Below, piece after piece: positions 1 to 9,717 of a DNA stretch of 64,000 nucleotides. Below the pieces are notes generated by a model that ran no database searches, was not told the origin of the DNA, and saw only the letters and a list, made by a program, of their open reading frames with translations. The position numbers were made by a program, and so were the translations under genes. The stretch is from positions 62,001 through 126,000 of the forward strand of contig NZ_ALBQ01000005.1 in the NCBI RefSeq assembly GCF_000282895.1, read 5' to 3'. Origin of the DNA: Sphingomonas sp. ATCC 31555 (GTDB lineage Bacteria > Pseudomonadota > Alphaproteobacteria > Sphingomonadales > Sphingomonadaceae). Numbering within the stretch: the stretch's first letter is position 1; each line of letters begins with the position of its first letter.

Positions 1-222
1 TGATCCATGCGGAATCTCCCCTGCCGCCAATGCGGCCGCGGAGCGGTCTTAGCGATTCTGTCGCGCGCTGAAAACGACGGGCACCATTGTCGAAATAAGC
101 GCCGACGACATATTTTGATTAACCTGTATCATGTTAATTTCCAACGTATTTTACAGGTTATCCGTGGAACGCGCTGCTTGGTGCGTGGGTTGTCTAAGGC
201 GGCATTAACAGGGAAGCTGTCC
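1..222. other. Upstream region at left window edge, probable promoter
   Basis: No supportable gene. The first ~100 bases are ordinary GC-rich sequence. Bases ~105-160 are clearly AT-rich and contain two TTAA words (119-122 and 134-137) separated by 11 bases. This is the likely promoter of the downstream glycosyltransferase fusion. The open frame of that gene runs back to base 7, but this part looks non-coding. Confidence 0.4.
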
Positions 223-2526
223 TTGACCACTCATGCATCCGTCCACCATCGCAGCAGTTTTTCACTGATCTGCTTTTCGCACCTCCGCTGGAACTTCGTT
301 TTTCAGCGCCCCCAGCATCTGATGACGCGTCTCGCACGCAACATGGACGTGTTGTTCTGGGAAGAGCCCGTTGAGGACGAGGGGCCTACGCCGTGGCTGG
401 AACTGCGCGATGACGCGTCCGGCGTGACGGTGGCGGTACCGCATCTTCCAATGACGATGCATGCCGAGGATCGGGTCGCTGCGCTGCGGGTACTGCTCGA
501 CGATCACGTCGCCGGCCAGGAAGGCCGGTTGCTGCGCTGGTACTATACGCCGATGATGCTGCCCTTTTCGCGGCATCTGGATAAGGCCTGCACCGTCTAT
601 GACTGCATGGACGAGTTGAAGAACTTCCGCTTCGCCCCGCCCGAACTGATGCCGCTGGAGCAGGAGCTGTTCGGGCTGGCTGACCTTGTCTTCACCGGCG
701 GGTACAGCCTCTACGAAGCGAAGCGGGAAAGCCACGCATCGGTGCACGCGTTCCCGTCGAGCGTAGACACGGCGCATTTCGCGCAGGGTCGGGCGTTGAT
801 GCAGGATGCGCCCGATCAGGCCGGGCTGCCACGCCCCCGGCTGGGCTTCTATGGCGTGATCGACGAGCGGATGGATCTGGAGTTGATCGCCGCGATCGCC
901 GATGCGCGGCCGGACTGGACGATCGTCATGGTCGGCCCGGTGGTGAAGATCGACTTGGCCGAACTGCCGCAGCGGGCAAACGTCGCCTGGCTGGGATCGA
1001 AGAGCTATGCCGAGTTGCCGGCCTATGCGGGTGGCTGGGACATTGCGCTGATGCCGTTCGCGATCAATGAGGCGACGCGCTTCATCAGCCCGACCAAAAC
1101 GCCGGAATATCTGGCGGCCGGCTTGCCCGTGGTCTCCACGCCGATCGTCGACGTCATCCGCCATTACGGCGACGTCGCCGGCGTATATGTTGCGGACGGC
1201 GCGGCGGCTTTCCTCGATGCCTGCGAGCAGGCGCTCGCCCTTCGCGGTAGCGGGGATGTCTGGCGCGTCGAGGCGGATGCGCTGCTGGCAGAGCAGAGCT
1301 GGGACCAAGTTGCGGCGCGGATGCTGAGGCTGATCCTGCAGGTCGCCGAGCCCGACCAGCCGCTCCTCAAGCCCGTTCGCAGCGAGCATTACGACTATCT
1401 GGTGGTAGGCGCCGGTTTCGCTGGATCGGTGATGGCCGAGCGGCTCGCCGCCGATGCTGGCAAGCGCGTGCTGGTGATCGACAAGCGGCCGCACATCGCT
1501 GGCAACGCCTTTGATCATCAGGATCAGGCCGGCATCCTGATCCACCAATATGGTCCGCATATCTTCCATACCAACAGCGCCGACATCTTCGACTATCTCT
1601 CGCGGTTCACCGCGTGGCGGCCTTATGAGCATCGCGTGCTGGCGGAAGTGCGCGGGCAGCTGGTGCCGATCCCGATCAACCGGACGACGTTGAACAAGCT
1701 GTTTGGCCTGTCACTCGAAACCGAGGAGGAAGCGGCGGAGTTCCTTGCCGCGCGCGCCGAGCCGGTGACCGTGATCCGCAGTTCGGAGGACGTGGTGATC
1801 TCGGCTGTTGGCCGCGAGCTCTACGAGACCTTTTTCCGCGGCTATACGCGCAAGCAATGGGGGATCGACCCGTCCGAACTCGACAAGAGCGTCACGGCGC
1901 GGGTGCCCACCCGAACGAATACCGACGATCGCTACTTCACGGATCGCTTCCAGGCGATGCCGCGCGACGGCTTCACGGCGATGTTCGCGAAGATGCTCGA
2001 TCATCCGAATATCGATCTCGAACTCGGCGTGACGTTCGAGGAAGCCAAGCGTCGGTTCAACTTCGACCAGATCGTCTATACCGGGCCAATCGACGAATAT
2101 TTCGACTTCCGCTTCGGCAAGCTGCCCTATCGGTCGCTGCGCTTCGAGCATGTCCATGAGGACCGCGAATGGGCGCAGCCGGTAGCGGTGGTGAATTATC
2201 CCGACGAGGCGGTGCCCTATACCCGGGTGACCGAGTATAAACACCTGACCGGACAGCAGGCGCCGAACACCAGCCTGACCTACGAATATCCGAGCGCGGA
2301 AGGGGACCCCTATTACCCCATTCCCCGCCCGGAAAATCAGGCGCTGTTCAAGCAATATGAGGCGCTGGCCGAGGCGACCAAGGGCGTGTTGTTCGTCGGC
2401 CGGCTCGCGACCTATCGCTACTACAACATGGACCAGGTCGTCGGGCAGGCGCTCGCCACTTATCGCCGCCACATTGCGGAGGAGCGTGAGGTGGAGACGG
2501 TGAACGCAGCCGCGCTGGCGGAGTAG
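223..2526 (+). CDS. Glycosyltransferase - UDP-galactopyranose mutase fusion protein
   Basis: A two-domain protein of about 767 residues. Residues ~15-385 look like a GT-B type glycosyltransferase of the family that begins with a CFSHLRWNFVFQRPQHL block. Residues ~390-760 are a UDP-galactopyranose mutase (Glf), with FAD-binding VVGAGFAGSV and the Glf motifs GPHIFHT and RKQWG. Glf converts UDP-galactopyranose to UDP-galactofuranose; the fused transferase may use that or a related sugar in cell-surface glycan synthesis (inference). The conserved block lies upstream of the first internal ATG (319). I therefore chose TTG at 223, which has an AGGGAAG Shine-Dalgarno 6-7 bases upstream; GTG 181 is the alternative. 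The two activities are normally encoded by separate genes. A GH5-like hydrolase follows convergently. Confidence 0.85.
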   Translation: MTTHASVHHRSSFSLICFSHLRWNFVFQRPQHLMTRLARNMDVLFWEEPVEDEGPTPWLELRDDASGVTVAVPHLPMTMHAEDRVAALRVLLDDHVAGQEGRLLRWYYTPMMLPFSRHLDKACTVYDCMDELKNFRFAPPELMPLEQELFGLADLVFTGGYSLYEAKRESHASVHAFPSSVDTAHFAQGRALMQDAPDQAGLPRPRLGFYGVIDERMDLELIAAIADARPDWTIVMVGPVVKIDLAELPQRANVAWLGSKSYAELPAYAGGWDIALMPFAINEATRFISPTKTPEYLAAGLPVVSTPIVDVIRHYGDVAGVYVADGAAAFLDACEQALALRGSGDVWRVEADALLAEQSWDQVAARMLRLILQVAEPDQPLLKPVRSEHYDYLVVGAGFAGSVMAERLAADAGKRVLVIDKRPHIAGNAFDHQDQAGILIHQYGPHIFHTNSADIFDYLSRFTAWRPYEHRVLAEVRGQLVPIPINRTTLNKLFGLSLETEEEAAEFLAARAEPVTVIRSSEDVVISAVGRELYETFFRGYTRKQWGIDPSELDKSVTARVPTRTNTDDRYFTDRFQAMPRDGFTAMFAKMLDHPNIDLELGVTFEEAKRRFNFDQIVYTGPIDEYFDFRFGKLPYRSLRFEHVHEDREWAQPVAVVNYPDEAVPYTRVTEYKHLTGQQAPNTSLTYEYPSAEGDPYYPIPRPENQALFKQYEALAEATKGVLFVGRLATYRYYNMDQVVGQALATYRRHIAEEREVETVNAAALAE

Positions 2527-2537
2527 GTGGCCCGCCA

Positions 2538-2561
2538 CCCCCTCCCGCAACCGGGAGGGGG
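2538..2561. terminator. CCCTCCC-type intergenic hairpin after the Glf fusion
   Basis: Perfect 10-bp inverted repeat (CCCCCTCCCG / CGGGAGGGGG) with a 4-base loop, between convergent genes. No T-run follows on either strand, so it may be a weak terminator or an intergenic repeat. It resembles hairpins at 22626 and 51189. Confidence 0.5.
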
Positions 2562-2567
2562 CGCAGG

Positions 2568-3764
2568 CTAGGCAGCTTTCGCTTCGCCTTCCGGCGCAGC
2601 GGGAACATCCTTGCCGGCCTCGACTTCGATCAGCGGCCAGTGCGGCGTCTTGTCGTCGAGCGCGCGGAGCAAGCGGAGGAATTCGACCTCGGTATCGTCA
2701 TACGGGACGCCGCCGACGTCAAAGATGTCATGGAACCACTTGTCCTTGAGCCCTGCGAGATTCGGGTTTTCCCACGCCGCCCAAGGCAGGTGCGTCTGCG
2801 TCTTGCCGCGTACCAAGCCCCAGCAGAAGGCGCCGACATGCTTTTCGCGCGCGACCGGCAGGATCGCCTCGAATGTGCTACCCGCCGGGCGCGCCATGAA
2901 TTCGGTGCACCAGATCGGCCGGTTGAACACGCTGAGCCACTCAATGCGCTGGGCGAAATCCTCGGCCGTGCCGTAATTGTGGAACGAGATCACGTCCGAC
3001 AGGCCGGTCTGGGCCTGCTGCAGCGGCGTGAGCAGATCGGGCGACGACCAGTCGCCGAGCCAGATTCCGCTGGTGAGCGGCTGCACGGGACGCATGCTGC
3101 GTGCCCAGCCGAAGGCGTCGACCAGCACCGGCAGGACCAGATCCGCCTTCGCGTTCAACTCGCCCGCGTCGCAAAGCGACACTTCCGGGCCGTTGTCCGG
3201 CTCGTTCCAGATGTCCCAGGCGAGAACTCGGCGATCGGTGCGGAACCGGCCGACGACACCCTTGATGTAGGATTCGAGCCGCGGATGCTGGCTGGGATCG
3301 CGCAGCGCGGGGATGCCGGGCGACTGCACCCAGCCCGAGTTGTGCACGCCGGGCTTCGGTGCAGGCTGTGGCCCCAGCACGGGATCGGGATGCCAGCACG
3401 AGTCGAACAGCACCAGCATCACCCGAATGCCAAACGAATCCGCAACTGCCAGCATGGTATCGATGCGATCCAGAAAGCCTTCGGGATCCTCGGCCCAGAG
3501 CAGATCGTGGAGATAGACGCGCACCGCATTCATGCCGACGTCCGCCGCCAGGGCCATCTCCGTGCGAATGGCTTCGATATCGAACGTATCGGCTTGCCAC
3601 ATTTCGAGTTGGTTGATCGCATTCGAAGGCGTGAAGTTGCAGCCCATCACCCAGGGCTGGCGTACGAACCATGCCTTGGCTTCGATTTCCGTCCAGCGCG
3701 CCACCATCGTTCCAAACTCCGCAACCGGCTTTGCCGGGATCTGCCTGTAACCTTCGCTAACCAT
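2568..3764 (-). CDS. GH5-like (cellulase/xylanase-type) glycoside hydrolase
   Basis: A 398-residue TIM-barrel glycoside hydrolase of clan A type. The putative acid/base Glu188 lies in WDIWNEPDNG, and the putative nucleophile Glu288 in IWCTEFMARP at the end of a late strand. Family members annotated as cellulase or 1,4-beta-xylanase share this layout; the true substrate cannot be read from sequence. No signal peptide is visible, so it may be cytoplasmic, or the start may lie further in (a second Met is at residue 20). It is convergent with the Glf fusion and divergent from the GH1-RmlD fusion, which suggests a shared role in building or trimming a surface or intracellular glycan. Confidence 0.75.
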   Translation of the reverse strand: MVSEGYRQIPAKPVAEFGTMVARWTEIEAKAWFVRQPWVMGCNFTPSNAINQLEMWQADTFDIEAIRTEMALAADVGMNAVRVYLHDLLWAEDPEGFLDRIDTMLAVADSFGIRVMLVLFDSCWHPDPVLGPQPAPKPGVHNSGWVQSPGIPALRDPSQHPRLESYIKGVVGRFRTDRRVLAWDIWNEPDNGPEVSLCDAGELNAKADLVLPVLVDAFGWARSMRPVQPLTSGIWLGDWSSPDLLTPLQQAQTGLSDVISFHNYGTAEDFAQRIEWLSVFNRPIWCTEFMARPAGSTFEAILPVAREKHVGAFCWGLVRGKTQTHLPWAAWENPNLAGLKDKWFHDIFDVGGVPYDDTEVEFLRLLRALDDKTPHWPLIEVEAGKDVPAAPEGEAKAA

Positions 3765-3931
3765 GTTGTTTTTATAGGCGCAGAAGTGAATTGCGGATGT
3801 ACCCGCTACGCGCTTCGCCGGAGGTTTTTTGCGTCCTTTTGCGACGAGCGGAGCGGCCTTGCTGATCCAGGTTTATCTTTCGGCCGGGTTCGGGCCGGAC
3901 CTCAACGTTCGTGCAGCCATTGAGGACGTCC

Positions 3932-6136
3932 ATGCCACCACTCGAATTATGGGGCGGTGCCGAGTGCACCGTGAATCGCGTCGGCGATCGATATCGCGAT
4001 CAGTCGATTGAAACCGGGCATCATGATAGGCCCGGCGATATCGATCGCATCGCGGCGCTTGGTGTGCGCGCCCTGCGCTTTCCGGTGCTGTGGGAGCGGG
4101 TGTGCCCGGAAGATCCCGCCCAATGCGACTGGACGTGGAGCGACGAGCGGCTTGCGCGGCTGCGCGAACTGGATGTGCGGCCGATCGCCGGGTTGGTGCA
4201 TCACGGTAGCGGGCCGCGGCGCACGAACCTGCTCGATCCCGATTTCGGCAGGAAGCTGGGCGACTATGCCGCGCGCGTGGCCGAACGCTATCCCTGGATC
4301 GCGGACTGGACGCCCGTGAACGAGCCGCTGACCACGGCGCGGTTCGCCGCGCTATATGGCCATTGGTATCCGCATGCGCGTGATGAAGGCAGCTTTTGGC
4401 GAGCATTGGTGCATCAGGTCGAAGGCGTGCTGCACGCGATGGCCGCCGTGCGGGCGGTGCGCCCCGATGCCCGGCTGATACAGACCGACGATCTCGGCAA
4501 GACCTATGGCACGCCGAGGACTCAGGGGCAGGTCGCCTTTGACAATCACCGCCGCTGGATGGGCTGGGATCTGCTCTGCGGTCGCGTGGTGCCGGGCCAC
4601 GCGATGTGGGACCGGCTTGCCGAATTCGGGCTGCAGGGGAAGCTGGAAGCGATCGCGGCGGCGCCGTGTCCGCCCGATCTGATCGGGATCAACCATTATC
4701 TGACCAGCGACCGCTTCCTGGACGAGCATGTCGCCGCCTATCCGCCTGAAATGCGCGGGGGCAATGGCAGCGTCGTCTATGTCGACACCGAGGCGGTGCG
4801 AGTGCTTAATCCCGCACCTGACGGACTAGCCACGGCACTGGCCGAAGCATGGGAACGCTTTCGCATCCCGATCGCGATCACCGAAGTGCATAATGGCTGC
4901 ACGCGCGAGGAGCAGATGCGCTGGATGCGCGATGCCTGGGACGATGCCGAGGCGGCGCGGGCGGTGGGCATCGACGTGTGCGCGGTGACGGCCTGGTCGC
5001 TGTTCGGCGCTTCGGGCTGGAACACGCTGCTCACCGGTCCCGGCGTGTATGAGCCGGGCGTGTTTGACCTGCGCGGCGGCGATGGCCCTCGGCCCACCGC
5101 GATGGTGCCGCTGTTACAGGCGCTGGCAACGGGTGAGCGCGCGACGGCGCCGGCGCTGACGGGCGAGGGCTGGTGGCGGCGCGACCTGCGCGTCACCCAT
5201 CGCAGCCATCCGCACCCGGTACCGGCGGAGCGGGCACGGCGCATGACGGAGGAAGCCCGCCCGCTGCTGATCGCCGGCGCCACCGGCACGCTGGGCCAGG
5301 CGCTGGCGCGGGTTTGCGCCTTGCGAGGCCTTGCCCACATCCTCACCGATCGCGCGATGCTGGACCTGCACGATGGCGAGTCCATCGCGCGGGCGCTCCA
5401 GCGCCATCGGCCCTGGGCGGTGATCAACGCCGCCGGCTGGGTGCGCGTGGATGAGGCGGAGGACGCGGAAGCTGCCTGCTTCGCCGCGAACTGCGTCGGC
5501 GCGGCCGAACTCGCCATTGCCTGCGCCGAGCGCGGCATCGCGACGGTGAGCTTCTCCAGCGACCTTGTGTTCGACGGCATGCTGGAACGCCCCTATACGG
5601 AGCGCGATCCCTGCACGCCGCTGGGCGCCTATGGCCGCAGCAAGGCGGCGATGGAGGCGGCGATCGGCGCGCTGACAGGGCAGCATCTGATCGTGCGGAC
5701 GGCCGCGTTCTTCTCGCCGTGGGACCAGCACAACTTCGCCGTCCATGCGGTGGAGGCGCTGGCGGCGGGGCGGCGCTTTGCGGCGGCGTCGGATCAGATC
5801 GTCTCGCCGACATATGTGCCGCAGCTGTGCCACGCCGTGCTCGACGAACTGATCGACGGAACGGGCGGAGTGCTCCACCTGGCCAACCAGAGCGCGGTCA
5901 GCTGGGCGGATTTTGCCGCTGCGGTAGCGGAGGTCTGCGGACTACCGACCGGTCTGATCGACGCCGTACCTGGCCGCGCGCTGGGCTGGAAAGCAGCGCG
6001 ACCGCGTTACGTCCCGCTCGCCAGCCCTCGCATGCCAACCTTCGCAGCCGCGCTACAAGCTTTTGCAAACGCACCCGAAGTGCGGGAACGGATCGCGCGG
6101 GCAGACCGGCAGGCGGCGGCGCTGCAATCGGCCTGA
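3932..6136 (+). CDS. GH1-type glycosidase - RmlD-like NAD(P) reductase fusion
   Basis: A fused protein of about 734 residues. Residues ~1-400 resemble family 1 glycoside hydrolases: acid/base Glu in WTPVNEP and a nucleophile-like Glu in AITEVHNG. Residues ~440-730 are an extended short-chain dehydrogenase of the dTDP-4-dehydrorhamnose reductase (RmlD) type, with LLIAGATGTLGQ for nucleotide binding, a SFSSDLVFDG strand and the catalytic YGRSK. ATG 3932 has a GAGGA Shine-Dalgarno about 6 bases upstream; GTG 3911 is also possible. RmlD enzymes make deoxysugar nucleotides, while GH1 enzymes cleave or transfer beta-glycosides. Their fusion suggests a glycoside-remodelling enzyme with a coupled sugar oxidoreduction (inference). 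The gene lies divergent to the GH5-like gene. Confidence 0.8.
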   Translation: MPPLELWGGAECTVNRVGDRYRDQSIETGHHDRPGDIDRIAALGVRALRFPVLWERVCPEDPAQCDWTWSDERLARLRELDVRPIAGLVHHGSGPRRTNLLDPDFGRKLGDYAARVAERYPWIADWTPVNEPLTTARFAALYGHWYPHARDEGSFWRALVHQVEGVLHAMAAVRAVRPDARLIQTDDLGKTYGTPRTQGQVAFDNHRRWMGWDLLCGRVVPGHAMWDRLAEFGLQGKLEAIAAAPCPPDLIGINHYLTSDRFLDEHVAAYPPEMRGGNGSVVYVDTEAVRVLNPAPDGLATALAEAWERFRIPIAITEVHNGCTREEQMRWMRDAWDDAEAARAVGIDVCAVTAWSLFGASGWNTLLTGPGVYEPGVFDLRGGDGPRPTAMVPLLQALATGERATAPALTGEGWWRRDLRVTHRSHPHPVPAERARRMTEEARPLLIAGATGTLGQALARVCALRGLAHILTDRAMLDLHDGESIARALQRHRPWAVINAAGWVRVDEAEDAEAACFAANCVGAAELAIACAERGIATVSFSSDLVFDGMLERPYTERDPCTPLGAYGRSKAAMEAAIGALTGQHLIVRTAAFFSPWDQHNFAVHAVEALAAGRRFAAASDQIVSPTYVPQLCHAVLDELIDGTGGVLHLANQSAVSWADFAAAVAEVCGLPTGLIDAVPGRALGWKAARPRYVPLASPRMPTFAAALQAFANAPEVRERIARADRQAAALQSA

Positions 6137-6225
6137 GTGTCCACCTCCGGTACAGTCCCTCTTGCGCTGGGCTGTCGGAGCGCCGATGTTGTGGCGGGCA
6201 ATAAACAACCACGAGATCATCCCAC

Positions 6226-6882
6226 ATGCATCCGCTTTCCGGTCAGATGACCATCGATCCCGTTACCGGCGCACTCGTTCCCATCGTTATCGAACAGTCG
6301 AGCCGCGGCGAGCGCAGCTTCGACATTTATTCGCGCCTGCTGCGGGAGCGGATCGTGTTCGTGACCGGCCAGGTTGAAGACCATATGGCCTCGCTGATCA
6401 CCGCCCAGCTGCTGTTCCTCGAATCGGAAAATCCGAAGAAGGACATCTGGATGTACATCAACTCGCCGGGCGGCGTCGTCACGGCGGGTATGGCGATCCA
6501 CGACACGATGCAGTATATCCGTCCGCGCGTCGGCACGGTGTGCATCGGCCAGGCGGCGTCGATGGGGTCGTTCCTGCTGGCGTCGGGCGAGCCGGGCCTG
6601 CGCGTGGCGCTGACCAACGCCCGCATCATGCTGCACCAGCCTTCGGGGGGTGCGCAGGGCATGGCGTCGGACATCGAGATCCAGGCGAAGGAAATTCTCC
6701 GGATCCGCGCGCGTATGAACGCGCTGTATTCGAAGTATACCGGCCAGCCGATCGAGAAGATCGAAACGACGATGGATCGCGACTCGTTCTTCGAAGCCGA
6801 GGAGGCCAAGGCCTTCGGGATCGTGGACGAGGTGTACGAGAAGCGGCCGGTGCCGACCGAGGATGCGGCAGCGGGTAATTAA
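6226..6882 (+). CDS. clpP: ATP-dependent Clp protease proteolytic subunit
   Basis: Serine peptidase subunit (218 residues) that forms the ClpP tetradecamer and degrades proteins unfolded by ClpX or ClpA in the cytoplasm. The catalytic triad is visible: Ser112 in GQAASMGSF, His137 in MLHQPSGG, and Asp186 in the MDRDSFF segment. Length is normal for the family. It is followed after 144 bases by clpX in the same direction, the usual proteobacterial arrangement. The family is essential or conditionally essential in many alphaproteobacteria. Confidence 0.97.
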   Translation: MHPLSGQMTIDPVTGALVPIVIEQSSRGERSFDIYSRLLRERIVFVTGQVEDHMASLITAQLLFLESENPKKDIWMYINSPGGVVTAGMAIHDTMQYIRPRVGTVCIGQAASMGSFLLASGEPGLRVALTNARIMLHQPSGGAQGMASDIEIQAKEILRIRARMNALYSKYTGQPIEKIETTMDRDSFFEAEEAKAFGIVDEVYEKRPVPTEDAAAGN

Positions 6883-7026
6883 GACTATTAGACTATCCTC
6901 GGCCGCCTGACGGTTCCCGGTGCATGGAACGTCGGGCGGGCGGGGCGATTATGGATTGCCGGAACTTCGCCTGCGTGTAGGATGGCAGGCGAGCGTAGCG
7001 CGCCCGAGGCGCGAAGGATGGATTGA

Positions 7027-8292
<1,266 letters not shown>

Positions 8293-8317
8293 ACCTGTCC
8301 GATCGACGGTAAAATCG

Positions 8318-8353
8318 GAGACGCGGTAGCAATTGCTGCCGCGTCTCTTTTTT
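8318..8353 (+). terminator. Rho-independent terminator of clpPX
   Basis: A 13-bp stem with arms GAGACGCGGTAGC and GCTGCCGCGTCTC (one G-T pair), AATT loop, followed by six T. Lies directly downstream of clpX. Confidence 0.93.
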
Positions 8354-8383
8354 GTCGATTGATCGGCGATGGCCGCCGGCAGT

Positions 8384-9004
8384 TCAGTTTGCGGGGGTGG
8401 CGGCGGGCGTTTCTGCCGGGGCAGGCGCATCAAGCGGTTCCGGCCATCGCAGCCCGTGCAGCAGATCGGCGAAGGCCCGGCTGAAATCGCTATCGCGCGC
8501 CCAGCTGGCGCGGGCGGCAACAAGCCAGGCATTGCCCGCCGGGCAGAACAGGTAGCTTTCCGACGTCAGCGGCTGTTCTTTACCATCGAGCTGGCCGGTA
8601 AGCGCAAAGCGTGCATGATAACCGACGTCGGCGGTGCGGCCGGAGGGTGAGGGCCAGCGGCCGCTCTGCGTGATCTGCACGTCGCCATAAGACTGGACCA
8701 CGCTTTTTTCCATTTCCTGGAAACTGGCGGCGCAGCTCCGCTCGGGCGTGGCTGGGTATAGGTACAGCGTCACGAACGCTATCTGGCCGCCCTGGCGTAC
8801 CGCATATCCGGCGCTGACATCGTTTCCGGCATCGTCATATTCGTGGATGCGCGTCCGCATTGCGGTACCCAAACGATCGGGGAATACCAGCCCGGTCGGG
8901 CCGTGCGTCCAGGGACCCTCGATTTGCAAATCGCGCTGGGCCGATGCAGGGCAGGCGATGCAGGCCAGTCCGGCGCCCGCTGCTGCCAACCAGAGTTGCT
9001 TCAT
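8384..9004 (-). CDS. Hypothetical exported protein
   Basis: A 206-residue protein I do not recognise. The start at 9004 gives a clear Sec signal peptide (MKQLWLAAAGAGLACIACPASA, cleavage after ASA). The frame stays open for 31 codons upstream, but those look non-coding. The mature part has two Cys and several Trp and aromatic residues, and a Pro/Ala-rich tail (residues ~190-206). A periplasmic location is likely. It lies downstream of the ICMT-like gene with an ~89-base gap. Confidence 0.65.
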   Translation of the reverse strand: MKQLWLAAAGAGLACIACPASAQRDLQIEGPWTHGPTGLVFPDRLGTAMRTRIHEYDDAGNDVSAGYAVRQGGQIAFVTLYLYPATPERSCAASFQEMEKSVVQSYGDVQITQSGRWPSPSGRTADVGYHARFALTGQLDGKEQPLTSESYLFCPAGNAWLVAARASWARDSDFSRAFADLLHGLRWPEPLDAPAPAETPAATPAN

Positions 9005-9093
9005 GCCTCTGCCTCGTTCGCTTCGCCGTGCATCCTTGTGCGCAGGGTCGCAGAGCCGTGGTGCGAATGCAATGTCGAGCAGGCCCGCCGCGG

Positions 9094-9717
9094 TCAAAAC
9101 AGCTTGGGAATGAAGCGCTTCACCCGCGCAGCATAGCGTTCATAGCCATGACCAAAGCGCTCTCGCAGCAGCCGCTCCTCGGCGCTGACGCGCAGCCAGG
9201 TGCCGTAGCAGAAGAAGGGAAAGCCGACCAGAAACCCGCGCCAATGGCCGAAAGCGATGGCAAAAGCGAGTAAGGCTGCGAATAGGCCGGCATAGATGGG
9301 ATGCCGGATCGTGGCGAACGGCCCCCAGGTGACCAGATCATGGTCCCCCCGGGTGCGGGCAGCGAAGCTCCAGTTGTTCTGCAACGCGAACGCGGCGGTC
9401 GCGAACAGGCCGATGCAGAAGCCCATCAGGATCGCCACCGCTACCGCCTGGCCCAGCGACGCCGCCGAACCGGCCTGGAGCGTCGGCTTGACCGGACCCA
9501 GAGCGACCAGCACGAAACCGATGGCTTGCAACAGCATTCCGCGCCTGGATGGCACATGCGCCGAGGCAGCGGCGCGCGATCCGCCGGCCCGATGCACCCG
9601 CCATTGGACGAAGGCGACGGCACCCACAAACAGCAGGAGACCGACCAACAGCGCCGCCAGCCCTGGCGTCCCCACCGGTACCGGGCCGACGATGCCGGTT
9701 AACGCTGACTCGCCCAT
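9094..9717 (-). CDS. ICMT/PEMT-type integral membrane methyltransferase
   Basis: A 207-residue membrane protein with about five hydrophobic segments. The C-terminal signature GPFATIRHPIYAG, followed by EERLLRERFG, is typical of the isoprenylcysteine carboxyl methyltransferase / phospholipid methyltransferase superfamily, which binds S-adenosylmethionine at the membrane. The substrate in bacteria is usually unknown. The start at 9717 overlaps the end of the M1 peptidase gene by 19 bases, so the two are probably co-transcribed and translationally coupled. Confidence 0.78.
   Translation of the reverse strand: MGESALTGIVGPVPVGTPGLAALLVGLLLFVGAVAFVQWRVHRAGGSRAAASAHVPSRRGMLLQAIGFVLVALGPVKPTLQAGSAASLGQAVAVAILMGFCIGLFATAAFALQNNWSFAARTRGDHDLVTWGPFATIRHPIYAGLFAALLAFAIAFGHWRGFLVGFPFFCYGTWLRVSAEERLLRERFGHGYERYAARVKRFIPKLF

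Noticed and set aside
119..137. Two TTAA words upstream of the Glf fusion as a CtrA site
   Set aside because: Spacing is 11 bases, not 7.
262..1632. Open frame of 456 codons antisense to the glycosyltransferase fusion
   Set aside because: Composition is typical of a shadow frame; the sense strand has recognisable domains.
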